Assembly (NCBI RefSeq): GCF_000003815.2
Contig: NC_049988.1
Coordinates: 18,985,598 to 19,049,597 of the forward strand
From: Branchiostoma floridae
Taxonomy: Eukaryota > Chordata > Leptocardii > Amphioxiformes > Branchiostomatidae
Length of the DNA: 64,000 nt
Direction of reading: 5' to 3'
The notes below the pieces were generated by a model. It had not been told where the DNA came from. It did no database searches and worked only from the letters and a program-made list of their open reading frames with translations. This document shows positions 44,183 through 56,385 of the stretch, one piece after another. How positions within the stretch are numbered: the stretch's first letter is position 1; every line of letters starts with the position of its first letter. The translations under genes were made by a program, and so were the position numbers.

Positions 44183-47100
44183 ATGGCGACCAGAACAATG
44201 ACAAAGTCGACTGAGGTGATTCGACATGGAAGAAGACAAGGGCAAGCAAGGACACCACCTCCGGCCGGTAGGTTTTCCACCCGGGAAAATCATTCAAGGT
44301 TTTCATTTTATTCCGGGCAATGAATTATCCCAGGATTTTAGTAATTTTTCCACGAGTTACTCCAAATTGAAGTGAACACAACTCCTGTTTGTTTACTGTA
44401 TCCAGTAGTTAGTTTAGTTGTCGTTTAGCGTCTGTTTGTAAGGTTTCTTTCTGTCTAATGTTTCTTGTTGTCAACGACTTGGATGTCTTCAGTGTATCAA
44501 AAATGGTAAAGTTAGTACTTACATTTTGCCGAATAAACAACTTTGATTTTTGACTCTTGAAATGATTAAAAAATCAGATGAAGGGATGCCAGTTATGATT
44601 TTGATTATACTAATACTGTTGTAGAGTAATGTTAACATTTGAAATAAATTTCAGCAAAAGACATTTCTTCACAAAATTTTCTAGTTCCAACCCATTCATA
44701 CATCCAGTCACGTTTGACGTGCAATACAAATGTATTCACATATAACACATATGTTGATTAAGGTTAGACACCCAGGCAATAAGATGCACCAAAACTTAAA
44801 ACCGCTGACAAAAGATAGTGGATGTTGTTTGAAATATCTGACCGTTTCCAGTTCCTCCACAACTAGAGAGCGCCCATGTTATCTGAAACATACTCTGACC
44901 ATTGCCAAAATCATATCCAGTTGCTTGAGTAACTGCTTTTTGGCTCACAATGACACATATTATATTTCAACCCCAGTTCCCCCACAAGCAGAGGGTGCCC
45001 AGCACACAGAGTTCGTGATGCCAGGTGGCACAGATCTCCGAGACGTCATGGTCATGTCTAAGAAGGATTTCGAGCGTATCCAGGGAACGCTGACATACGG
45101 AACCATGCAGAACAGGGAGGCGCAGAAAGCCCAGAGGATCAGGGAAGACAAGGAAGCCCTGCACTCAAGGTCTAAAGATGTGGTCAAGAACTGGGCCAAC
45201 ACTATCGCTGTAAGACTCTTTTTTTCTGATATTTGGTGTGCCATCGTAGTTGTCTATGGCATTGGTTCTACTCTGGCAAACAAATAAAAAAATGAATGCA
45301 ATCCAATCATTTAACCAAACATTTCGCTACACATAACTGTGTTGGATTAGTTTATTCGCCCTTTGTAATATTTTTCTTCATTTGATCAATAGTAATGCTA
45401 TAAGGTATTTCCTTTACATCAATGATGCATCTATCTACATGTAAGTTAAGTTATGTTGTGTAAAACTGTTATTAGGCAAGCCAACATATGAGCCTAAAGA
45501 CTTTGGAGGTCAATCGATCAATCAATTGATCAAAATCAATCAGTAAATTAATTAATCAATCAACACCTTTAATTTCTCCAAACAGGGCCAGCGACAGAAG
45601 CGGCTGGAAGCTCGTAAGATCAGGGAAGATAACGAGGAGGCTGAGCGTGTTCAGGTGGACATTGAGGAGGCAAAGTACCAGGCAGAGCAGAGGAGGAAGG
45701 CCATCGAGAAGGCCAAAACTCAGCAGTACTACCAGACAGACAGGGTCAAGGGCTTCCATGTATGTGTCATCACCTCTAAACTAAATGTGTTTTTGATGTA
45801 TTGTACCGTGTATGTCTTGATAATCTACATGTAAGTGAAATAGGTGTAACTGTTACATCATCTTTTTAATCAAACAATGGATAGTGAGTGAGTAAAATGT
45901 GTTTTACCTATAGCGGCCTAAATGCTCAAGATTAGTACTGGCTATTTAGCCTCTCTGTGCTCCTCTTAAATGATCGTTTGCCAGGCTGCACAGTCCTTAC
46001 TTTTAGCATGGGCACCCCTATAAGTCCTGATGTCCCTACGTTACAACACCTCTAAGTTTACATGTAGGTAACACTTAAGGTTAAGGGGTGATAGTACATA
46101 GGGGTGTTGTAACATACTGATAGGTGTAACTGTTACATCATCTTTCTAATGTGAGTCTAGTTTTAGCTTTCCATCATTTCCCCTAAGCTTTCTCTTGGTT
46201 TACGAATTATAGACTTAAGACCCTTTTATATGTTTCTGGGTACTGCTTATCATCATTTTGCAAAGGTCTAATGTTGTTGTACCATGACATATATTTTGTG
46301 GTTTTGAATCTAACGGTTAACACGTTATTTCCCAGGGTGCCTTGTTGCTGACGGAGGTCCTGAAGGAAAGGGATGCGCAGGTCGAACTGAAGCAGGCGAA
46401 AGAACGAGCCAACCAGGGCAAAGACAAGGAGCTGCTGCGGAAGTTCCAGGAGGACCGGGAGCGTGCAATCCTGGAGGATCAGATGGCTGCGAGGAAACGT
46501 TACGAGGAGAGAGCCACTGTTGCCAACTTCCAGATCAAACAGTAAGTTCTTTGCAATATATTAAAAGGTACTTATTGAAAGCAACTGGATGTTTCAGATT
46601 CCACTATCTTTCATCAGTGCAGAAGATTGGTTCTGACAAAAGATATTCAGTTAATTGCTGGCTGAGACTTCTTACTATTTGCAGCACAAATATCCAGTTG
46701 CCTGAGTGACTAATTGTATTGTTTAATTTAATCTAAACAGAGGATGAACTCAATTGAATGTGTTTCTCTGTGTTTTGCTGACAAGTTCAAGTTTGCTGGT
46801 TTGATGAGCAATGCTGATCTTACTTGCTAGTAGCTGCCCATCAAGTTGCTGAAATATCATCATTAAAGAACTTGCGATTTTGTAGGCTAAAAGTAGTCAG
46901 GATTGTTGTGATTATGAGATCGGGCAAAATTCAATCTTCACTACGGTTCCTATGAGTCCTATATTAATCTGTCTGTTGTCCCACCAGAATCCAGGAGCAC
47001 CAGGCTTAGGATCACATAATTACGAGTCCTATCCTATATTAATCTTTCCGTTGTTCCACCAGAATCCAGGAACACCAGGGAGCTCAGGAGGCTGAGGAGC

Positions 47101-50100
47101 GCGAGGACCGGCGCGAGGGTCAGGAGATCCAGCGATTGGCCAGGCTGCACGAATGGGAACGCAGGAAACTGGACGACCTGCGGCGGCAGGAGAAAGTGGA
47201 ACTGAAGTTGGCGCACCAGGTAACAAACAATTGTTTTTGTTTATTTTATCTATTTGTTTATTTATTTTCATTGAAAATGCATGGACGAAGACATAGACAT
47301 AGACATAAAACCATTACTTATATCACAGCACCACAAAAAAGGTACATAAAATTAGGACAAACTTACGCCAGCTTTGTTTATTTATTTCATCTGAGTAAAT
47401 AGAGGAAATCTCAAAGCATGACATACATGTTTGGTACTCTATATCTAGAAATATTTGTAGCTTTTTCCACGGATTTTGTGTGCCAAGAAATCATGATAAA
47501 TAAAGCAAATAATATGAGCAACAACACTGCAAACTTGAAACGTCACAAAACAATTTCCTTTCCTCTCTTACAACGAAATCAAATCCCAAGGCAAATAAGC
47601 ATCATTAGTGGTGTAGTTGCAGATCATTTTAAGCACCTCAGAATCTGTATTTCATAGTTCAGCAGCTCTATAACCCTTTATTTATAACTATATATAAGAG
47701 TCTAATGTTGACGTATTTTCCCACCAGGAGCACACGTCGAACCGTGACGCCATCCGAGCCATCGAGCAGCAGAAGGAAGAAGAGGAAGACGAGGAAATCC
47801 GACTCTTCGCTGCGGCCAAGAAAAAGATGACCAAACTCAGGAGGGAGAGAGAGTCAGAAATGTTCAAGTAAGCCTATTACTATCAACTATATCTTCATAT
47901 ACTTAGCTCAATGTTTTAGCTATATTCATTACTCACCGGGCATTCATTAAGAGAACTTGATAATTTTCAAGATAAAGGTTTTACAGGACATTTTGATACT
48001 GGTTCAAGAACCATACTGAAACGTGTCAATGACGACAAAGACAATATTATATTACACTTTCTGGAGTCACATTGTCAAGTTTTATACATTATTTTTCCAC
48101 TCTCTCTCCATCACTCTCTTCCCCTTTCTCACTAATGTTATATCACAGCTTATTATGAAAGTAAAATTTGGGGCTACAACAGATCAATGCTAGGAAATAG
48201 TATAAGACTTTCAGAGGAGTCAAGTGTATGTTTCTCTGTCCTTTTTTCTGTTGCATTTATTTAGCTTAATATAAAACTGACAGGAAACTTACCAAACAAA
48301 CTTGCCCAACTCCAGGAAGGTTCAGGACCACCGGGACAAGATGGTCACAAGCTCTTTGGAGAGAATGAGTTTATTATGCTAATAGCACAATAAACTCGTT
48401 CTCTCTCCTTTTGTCTCTAGCATTATCTGTTTCAAAAAAGCAATGTAAACCTGACCCAAAACTTACCAAACAAACTTGTGCAACTCCAGGAAGGTTCAGG
48501 ACCACCGAGACAAGATGGTCAACCTCCTTATTTGTCTATAGCATCAATATATTAAGCCTAAGTAATATGAAAGGAAATGACTAAAACTGACCAGAAACTT
48601 ACCAAACAAATTTGTACAACTCCAGGAAGGTTCAGGACCACCGGGACAAGATGGTGAACCTCCTGTCACAGCAGCTCAAGAAGAAGGTCGACAACGAAGA
48701 CGAGCGGATTGCGAAGGCTGTGGCCGAGAACGAGGCAAAGATGGAGGCAGACCGTATTGAGAAGGAAGAGAAGATCAAGGCAGAGCTGAAGTCTATTGCT
48801 GAGCACAGGGCACAAGTGGTAAGTTTTAGGCTTTAAAAGTTATTTCCACTCTCATAATTCTGCTACTTATCCTAAAACCGCCACATCTAAAAAAAACTGT
48901 CATTAAGCCTAATTACAAGAATGCATTGAACACCTCAATATCTAAAGTTTTGAAGTTTGGGTATCACTTCATTCTCTTTAAATTCACCATTTTGTTTCAA
49001 TCCTAAGTCTTAGGGTGCCTGCCAGAATAATAATAGGTGGTCTAACAATTTTTTAAATTTAACATTGATGCATCTTTTACAGTCCACCACACTTTTCCAA
49101 AATTTATGATTGATGTTACCATGAAGGAATGAATGAATTACATGTATTGCACAACAATTGCATTGATGACATTGTAAGGCAATGTACAGGAAACAAAAGT
49201 TACAGCTAGGTATTATAAAACAACAATTATTCTAATTCTTATTTGTGCCTTCCTTCCAGTTGGCTCAGGAGGAGCAGGCGAGGAGAGAGAAGGAGAGGAA
49301 GGACCAGGAGGTTCTGGAGCTGAAGATGGAGGCAGACAAGATCTTCCAGGCAAAGCAGGAGGAGAGACAACGGAAACAGCTGCAGGACAGGAAGAACCTG
49401 GCAGGCACGCACCTCAAACAAGCGGTGAGGAATTGTCTTTTTAATGATAAGCTTATATCTTATTGCTTTTACAAACAAAAGGACATATAAAGGCCATGCA
49501 TGGCATGAAAATCAAAGCAGTAGACACACGTGAGATACCGCAAAACTGATATGAAGTAAAAACAAAATGACAGTAATATGGTTGAACAAAATAATCATTC
49601 CAATATCAAAGACATCTGATCTTCCCCCATTTTTCAATTTTTTCTAAAAACTTTTAGGAATAATGCTCTCAACTTTGAAATAGTATGGAATTGAGAAATA
49701 AATGGTTCTATAAGACACCAGTGACAATGTTTCAACATCAATTTTACCATGACATGACATTGGCAATCAAACTTGTCCTAGCATTAAAAAGGACAAGAGT
49801 GACAATTTTTATTTTTTGTCCTTTGCTAATGAAACATTTTCTCTCCTTCTGCAGAGCGTACAGAAGCAGGTGCTCGTTCAGAAGAAGCAGGAAGATCTCG
49901 AGTACGACCGCAAGAACTTTGACCTCATTGCTGTGGAGGAACAACAGTTCCAAGAGTACGCCGGTCATGTGATCAGGAAGGCCGTGGACGGCGGTCGGAA
50001 TCCGTACCCGCTCATCAAGGCAGCTCGCGAGGGCGCCGGTGGCGGGAAGGGCCCGTTGTTCGACGGAAAGGGCGGAATCCGGCCCAGTTATATGGCTACT

Positions 50101-50214
50101 GATGGTCAGGGTACGCAGCTATCCGCCTATCAGGGTCCTACAACTGAGGACGTTAAAAGCCTGCATATCGCACCTGCGGATAAGGCCAAGAAAAGGCTAG
50201 GATTCGTCTGGTGA
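44183..50214 (+). CDS. CFAP210: Cilia- and flagella-associated protein 210 (CCDC173)
   Basis: Nine coding exons: 44183-44267, 44977-45209, 45586-45759, 46336-46541, 47063-47219, 47728-47867, 48626-48818, 49260-49424, 49855-50214. Every junction is GT-AG and the phases agree, giving 570 residues (human about 550). The protein is almost entirely charged coiled coil, with the family block YYQTDRVKGFHGALLLTEVL and a C-terminal GGRNPYPLIKAA. Family knowledge: CFAP210 is a microtubule inner protein of motile-cilium doublets, related to CFAP45 and other trichohyalin/plectin-homology proteins. I choose CFAP210 over CFAP45 because of the block above and the PHOSPHO2 neighbour. Decoy copies of splice junctions precede exons 5 and 7. 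An AATAAA lies about 110 bases after the stop. Upstream RFX- and FOX-like motifs fit ciliary expression. Confidence 0.87.
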
Positions 50215-51690
50215 AGCCTGTAGATGTTGTTAATGCAGTTGTACAGTATTAATGTTACATACTTTGAATGTTGGAATGTCTATGTTAGGCCATACCAATT
50301 CAAGTAGTTTGTTCTCGGATTTAAAAAGAAATAAAAAACATGCTTAATTGGAAAAAAGATGAAAAAAAAGTCAGGTTTATGCCATGGTGCACTCAGTTTT
50401 ATGGAGTGAATACAGTCATATTCAAGTTTTCCTCCCTGCACTCTGCTTTTATGATGTCCACTTGCTACATTTTCATTTCTAAAAATCCGAGAACCAAGGA
50501 TTGGCATGGCCTAAGGTTGAAATATACTAAAATGGTATTGAAATGTAGTATATATCATTGCAATTTACCTTGCAGTTATCTATGCTACAGTTATGTTTTG
50601 TATGGTTACATAATTCTGGCCACTACTTGAAAGATGTCTACATGTATATATTGTGAAGTTTTAATGTTATGTCAGCAAGATTATTATGAAAAGAATTCTC
50701 TTTTGTATATTTTTCATGTAGAAATGGATGCAGTTTATAGTCAGAGCAATGTATTGTCCATATAAGCACAGCCAATAGGAAATGTTACACTTGTCCTCAG
50801 GTGCTCGCACGGAGGTTGTATAAAATACACAAGTCCTGTAGTTGATATGCCAAAAACGTTTCTGTTATATTTTGCCAATTGCCAGGCTGCTAAAAGGCAT
50901 GGCTTCCATGTACACACCACAAGGGGAAGTGCTTCAAATAAAATGTATCCAACTTGTACAGTCAAAGACATGCACATGAGTTTGTGTTCAGTCATTTTGA
51001 CATAAAATAAGACAGAACAAGTGACCGTAGGTAACATAGTCTGTGACGTCGGTCTGGTATATGTTGGTTGTTTTGTCTTCTTTGGTGTGTGACGTTGTGC
51101 TTATATCCTATATGATTCTTTTCATGGTGTTAGATATATCGTTGTATCTAAAGTTGCCTAATATTTCTGTGTCATGTGAATCTTACTAAACAGGTATGGA
51201 TTGTGAGATAACATGTGGCCAAAGTCAAAAAGATATGGTGACGATAAGTTACCGGATGGTCTACTCTAATACACAGGCACATTCACACACAGACACACCT
51301 ACAAGACCGACAGGCAGACTGACAAACGCACCAAGTATTAACATGTTTCTGTTATGGACGTAATAAGTATGAAGCACGGAATAGGACCTTGATGTTTCTT
51401 AGTCGAAGTCCGGGAATATAATATGGCTAAACTTCATTTGGGACGAGAATTCTTACACGCTTCATTGCAAACGGCGACAGGAGGTATTTGATTGACAGGG
51501 TCATTAGTGGAACATTAGATGTCGGTTCCCATGTCCCACATACGATAACACACAGCTGTTGATGATGAACTGTGCGATAAGTTTTTAACTAGTGTGAAGC
51601 CATAAGGTAGCATGACACAGTGTTAATGGGTGAATCCCGGGGTCCATGATGCTGGTACATAAAGTAGTACGGATAAACTTGTTGAATAAG
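50215..51690. other. 3' UTR of CFAP210 and intergenic sequence
   Basis: AATAAA at about 50329 is the likely polyadenylation signal. The short plus or minus frames here have no support. Nothing else recognised. Confidence 0.5.
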
Positions 51691-52500
51691 AGGTAGAAAG
51701 CAAACGCGCGTAAAATTCTTGCACATATCGCGCATCTGCTTAACTATACCCAATTACCTCATCGGGCACCATATGCAGACATGGGCCAATACACTGTGAA
51801 ACGTACAATTTGCAGGGGTGATTTCTGAAATTATTACATACATAATAAAAACAGCTGCCGAAAAAATAAAACACCTTGCATCATCGTCCAACTATGTGTA
51901 GAGAACCTGCCAAACCACAAACGTATGCGACAACGGGAACATGCAGATATAGATGCGAACGCGCGTTACATTGACGACCAGAGAACATCACGCATCTGCT
52001 TGCAATATCTCAATTACAGCATGACCCATATACAGGGGATCTGGACTAATACACCGAAAGATGAACATTTTGTAGGGGTGTTATTTTTATTGCGTCCCTA
52101 ATAAAACCAACTGCCGCAAAAACAAAACAAAAAAACAACGTGCATCATCGTCAACCTCAGTGCAGATGACCTGCCAAACAACGTACGTATGCGACAACGG
52201 GAACATGCAGATACCGATGCGAACGCGAATAACTTTGACGATCAGGTAACACCACGCATCTGCTTGACAAATTCCAATGACACCATGACCCACATACAGA
52301 GGATCTGGACCAAAACACCGCAAGACGAACAAATTGTAGGGGTGTTATTTTTATAAAATCCATAATAAAACCACCTGCCGCAAAAAAAAGTTCACGTGCA
52401 TCATCATCAACCTCAGTACAAAGGACCTGCCAAACCACATAGAATTCAGACAACGGGAACATACAGATACAGCTGCGAACGCGCGTAAACGTGACAAAAC
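51690..52500. repeat. Tandem array, about three units of roughly 250 bp
   Basis: Repeated blocks: CATCACGCATCTGCTTG, CCCATATACAGGGGATCTGG, GTAGGGGTGTTATTTTTAT, TAAAACCAACTGCCGCAAAA and CGACAACGGGAACATGCAGA. Part of the first unit resembles 15650-15720. Minus-strand frames in it are repeat artefacts. Confidence 0.85.
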
Positions 52501-53600
52501 TAAAAGTCTGTCGACCAGAGGGTCTGGTCACAGACTAATAAGTGTGAATGAATAAGAGAACAGCTAAGATGAATGAAAGAATGAATGAATGACGGATGGA
52601 ATGGAGGAAGGATAGATGGAAGGATGAATCGAGAGTGGAAGGATGTGCGAAGATTTTTTGGGATATAGAGCTTGAGGTGTACCATGGAAAACCCTTAAGT
52701 AATTCTCTTATGGAAGAGTTGATTTATTCATTCATCTAATAATTCACCCACGCATTCCTTCATTTGATAACTTATTCATCGACCCATTCATTTATTCACT
52801 ATAAGAAAATCTACTTCAAATCGTTGGTCTTAGATATCACAAGCAGAAGCATCAGTCCAGCAACAATATAAGCGCCCTCTTGCAGCTGATCCCAACACGG
52901 CAACCACCTGTTGCCACCTATGATGTGGTCCCTGAGCGGTTAGCGGGCGGAAACGCCCACAAATGTAAGACGGGATCATTCTAGAGCTTTATTTTAGGAT
53001 GGATCCTATTTTATGTTAAAGTATACACAATACATAAAATCAGATCCTTAGCAAATCAACCTTTACCCTTGTTACCTTAAATAATTTAACTTAGATTAGT
53101 ACGCAAACATTGATCTACCAGAAATACGTGGCTAGTCGTGACGCATGCTGGCGTCGCTAATAACGTAATGTTCTTTGCAAACGCGCATATTTCAAATTGT
53201 GTGTGTAACGTTACGTGTGGGTGTGTGTGTCGCCTGAATACAACGTCTATTCGACACGATAACCGCTAACGTTAAAAGTACGGTAACGGTAACTAGTATG
53301 AAATAAACCAAGCATTTCATTTGATAGTTTCATCGCTTCGAATGTAGAAGCGCCTGTTGTGCTCAATGAAATTTTTAACAAAATAATCTTTGATAAAACA
53401 ATCTTTGATAATGTCTATAAAAGAACCTAAAGCGCCTATGTAAAGAGCTGTCGCTAGCTTGAATGATAACGTTACTTGCACCTGAGCAAAGTTAACCAAG
53501 AATTCGATAGAAAAAATGCTAAAATTATTACGTTACTTAGGCACCCTTGCCTGTATGACACAAATCAAACATTCCATTTTGACATGTCATCGCTAGGTAC
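52501..53600. other. Intergenic with ATGA-type low-complexity sequence
   Basis: GAATGAATGAATGA-like runs at about 52545-52640, then unremarkable sequence up to the TMEM35B first exon. No gene supported. Confidence 0.5.
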
Positions 53601-53702
53601 TCGGTGCCATTCCCCCTCCAAGTGAACTTTATCAGATCGAACCGTTTACACACTGCAAAGAAGGTACGGCGACCTCTACTCTATAGGCTATTCGAATCCA
53701 AG

Positions 53703-53807
53703 ATGGCGTCGGGTGCAGCACATCTACTCTCCATGGGCCTGGGTCTGTTCTTCTGCACTACTGGGTTACCGAAGCTCTTTTCCTTCATCCCGGCACACAA
53801 ACTTTTG
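53703..53807 (+). CDS. Alternative or orphan first exon of a TMEM35B-like gene
   Basis: A 35-codon exon from ATG to a good donor (CTTTTG/GTAAGAA), ending in phase 0. It encodes GLGLFFCTTGLPKLFSFIPA, which is clearly related to the first exon at 56386-56478 (GLGVLFALAGSCKLFPFIPG). It is the N-terminal membrane helix of the TMEM35 family. Since the end phase is the same, it could splice to the exon at 58418 and act as an alternative first exon. No separate downstream exons were found between the two, so a remnant of a tandem duplicate is the other option. Confidence 0.7.
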
Positions 53808-56385
53808 GTAAGAAAAGTCTTCTTTTGCCTTAACTGAGAGAAAAGGGTGTACGTTTTGCGGTTTATTAATGACTTAGGTTAATGATTTGGAATCCCGACT
53901 TAACTGAACTGGGACCAACGCCTATTTGTTTTATGGCACGACAAGCACGCACTTACCGTAATAAGTATGATAACATAGAGTAAGTTACAATAACACCAAA
54001 AATTAATCTAGAAACACGCCAAAGGATCAGGTCGAATGTTTCCCTCTTTTTGTACCACATACTATATCATGGAGTAAAACTTTTTGAAACGTGACTTAGC
54101 GAAAATCAAACTCAAATGCAACTCGTCTGAAACTTCTTAACGAAAGGGTTTGGAGGGTCCAGGTTTGAGTTCAAGTTTCTCATGATATGCTGCGGTATGG
54201 CGTTTAATATTAGCATAGCTGGAAAGCGTAAGAAGTGATGCGTTTTGGGTAAGAATTGATTTTAAGCCCGAACCTCACCCGTTTCCCCGTTGACCCAGAT
54301 TCACCGTCCATGCGTTCTATTGCCGTGTGGGCACAAGTTGCTAATATGCCTCACAAGTCGGGTTATGTGAATATCTCATCGTTAACATTTTCCGTATCTT
54401 TGGCTTGCTTACACCGAGAAAAACATAGTATTACGTGAATTAAAAGTGATATGAAGAGATGTTAACCAATGCAACATCAGTAGTCCTGAGGTATACAACG
54501 TTACACTTCAGATATAACGTTATAATTGTTCAAGACAATCTTGAGAAGGCCTGTAAGTTCGATGAGGCTATATCATAGCACCCCTTACACGAGCGAAAAA
54601 CGTTTTTTTTAGTCAAATTAACTTAAAAGGGTTCGGGTTGTGAAAGTAAGTTTTCATCTTTACAGACAAATCGCTATAACGTTAGATTGGGAGGGGGCGT
54701 GTAGTGTGTTTCAACTACTAGTCAAGGTACAATGCAAGGCAAGTAAATGTATATTGTAAATGTTAGTGGCTGAAAAAGCTATCCTTATATAGGGGGTATC
54801 GTTAACTACAAAGCAAAACTATGACGTTTCACAATTTTCAATTAGTAAGTTTAATTAAACAGGTGTAGCGTTGCTGTTCAGTGTTTTCTAAACGTTACCG
54901 TTATTTCAAACCACTTACTACCAGAAAGACGCTATGAAATGCAGCAAAAGAACTCAGACTGGTAAAGCAAGTCAAACCCTATCTACATCTGCTTGCATTA
55001 TGCAAACAATTGAAAAACCAACCGACCGAACACTTTGAAAAGGTCATCAGATATCTATTCTAGGCGTTGCCGCCACAGGGACTCACGTGAGGAGTCGTAA
55101 CGTAATACGTTTGACCCGACCTTTAGAATAACTTGTGTCTGCATACTACGCAGTTTTTTGCGCTCAAATTTGAAATATTCTAGAATTAAGAAATATCAGA
55201 TTTACTACTACTTTTTGTCACTTTTTGACACTTTTGTGTCATTATTTCACGTTTGCAACGTAAAGGATTAGCCTACAAACATTCCGCTCTAGGCACCCTG
55301 TAACCTTGTGTCCCCCCAAGTTAGACCCCCCAGGTCTTGCTTGCCACCGGTAGGTCCCCCGGGGTGGGGTAATCAGTTAGCACATGCATGGCAGACTGCA
55401 GATAAAGAACACAATGGAGATCTTCTTTGGAAACACCTATATCTAATCATTCTAAAATAGCATATAATCATGAACTTATTAGTCTATTTTGTAGGATATC
55501 AACAAGCTAAGGTCATATTCCCTTCGAAACTGCAAGAAACCTTGTACAGAAAGCTAGTCTACTGTACTCAGAGGAACTGTCAACTGGCCCCCCACTGGGA
55601 AGCCAGGCTGATAAGCAAGAAATAACAACACACAGAGGCAGTAACCAGCCTGTGCCCATCTGTTTCTTGGAAGATCACAATTTTTATACATCATAATGTG
55701 GTGCATTGATGTCGCAGCATCTCTCCATGAATATTGGTATGCAATGCTATAGGGTTGATTGAGCTAACAATGTAAAGAAAAAGAAGGAAAAGCTACTTTT
55801 TGTTTTGTTCAAAAATCCCGTAGTATGCCTTTAACGATTTGGGCGCACTTTTTAGCAAACATCCCCCAAATAAACACCAGAATAGCATATTTGTGAATGA
55901 GATAACATTCTTGATGGCGTATCGTTTAGGAATCCCGAATTTCAAGTCAATAAACCAATCAAAAGTAACATAAATTTAACGCTAACCGCATATTTCAAAA
56001 TTTGTGATAGCTTCAATGCTAATCCAGATACTTTGTATCGGATACGCAGTCCTGCAACCAAAACTATAACCGCAATATAAAAGACCGATTTCGTACTTGA
56101 GTCAACTTGCAATGTGTAACGTTACATGGCGGTCCAAAAATATCGGTCATTCATTGATTTGGTTTGAAACAAATTTCTTGCAATTTGCCAAGTTTTATTC
56201 CCAAGCATATTAAGTTATGTTAATTTGCTATTGCTCCTTAAAATTTTTATTGAAACTTAACACCATCTTTCGTAACTTTAGAACAATTTGGTCACGATTG
56301 CAACATGCAGAAAACGTTACCGTAGGTGCAGAAGCCAAGGTTCAAAGTTTAAGTCAATAAACTACTACCAACAAAAGAAACCAAC
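53808..56385. other. Intron or intergenic sequence between the two TMEM35B first exons
   Basis: No further exon recognised. The sequence is rich in ACGTTA-like words but has no clear repeat boundary. Confidence 0.45.

Noticed and set aside
44730-44976. Open frame continuing upstream of CFAP210 exon 2
   Set aside because: A clear acceptor (CAACCCCAG) at 44976 matches the phase of the exon at 44183-44267, so the extension is intron.
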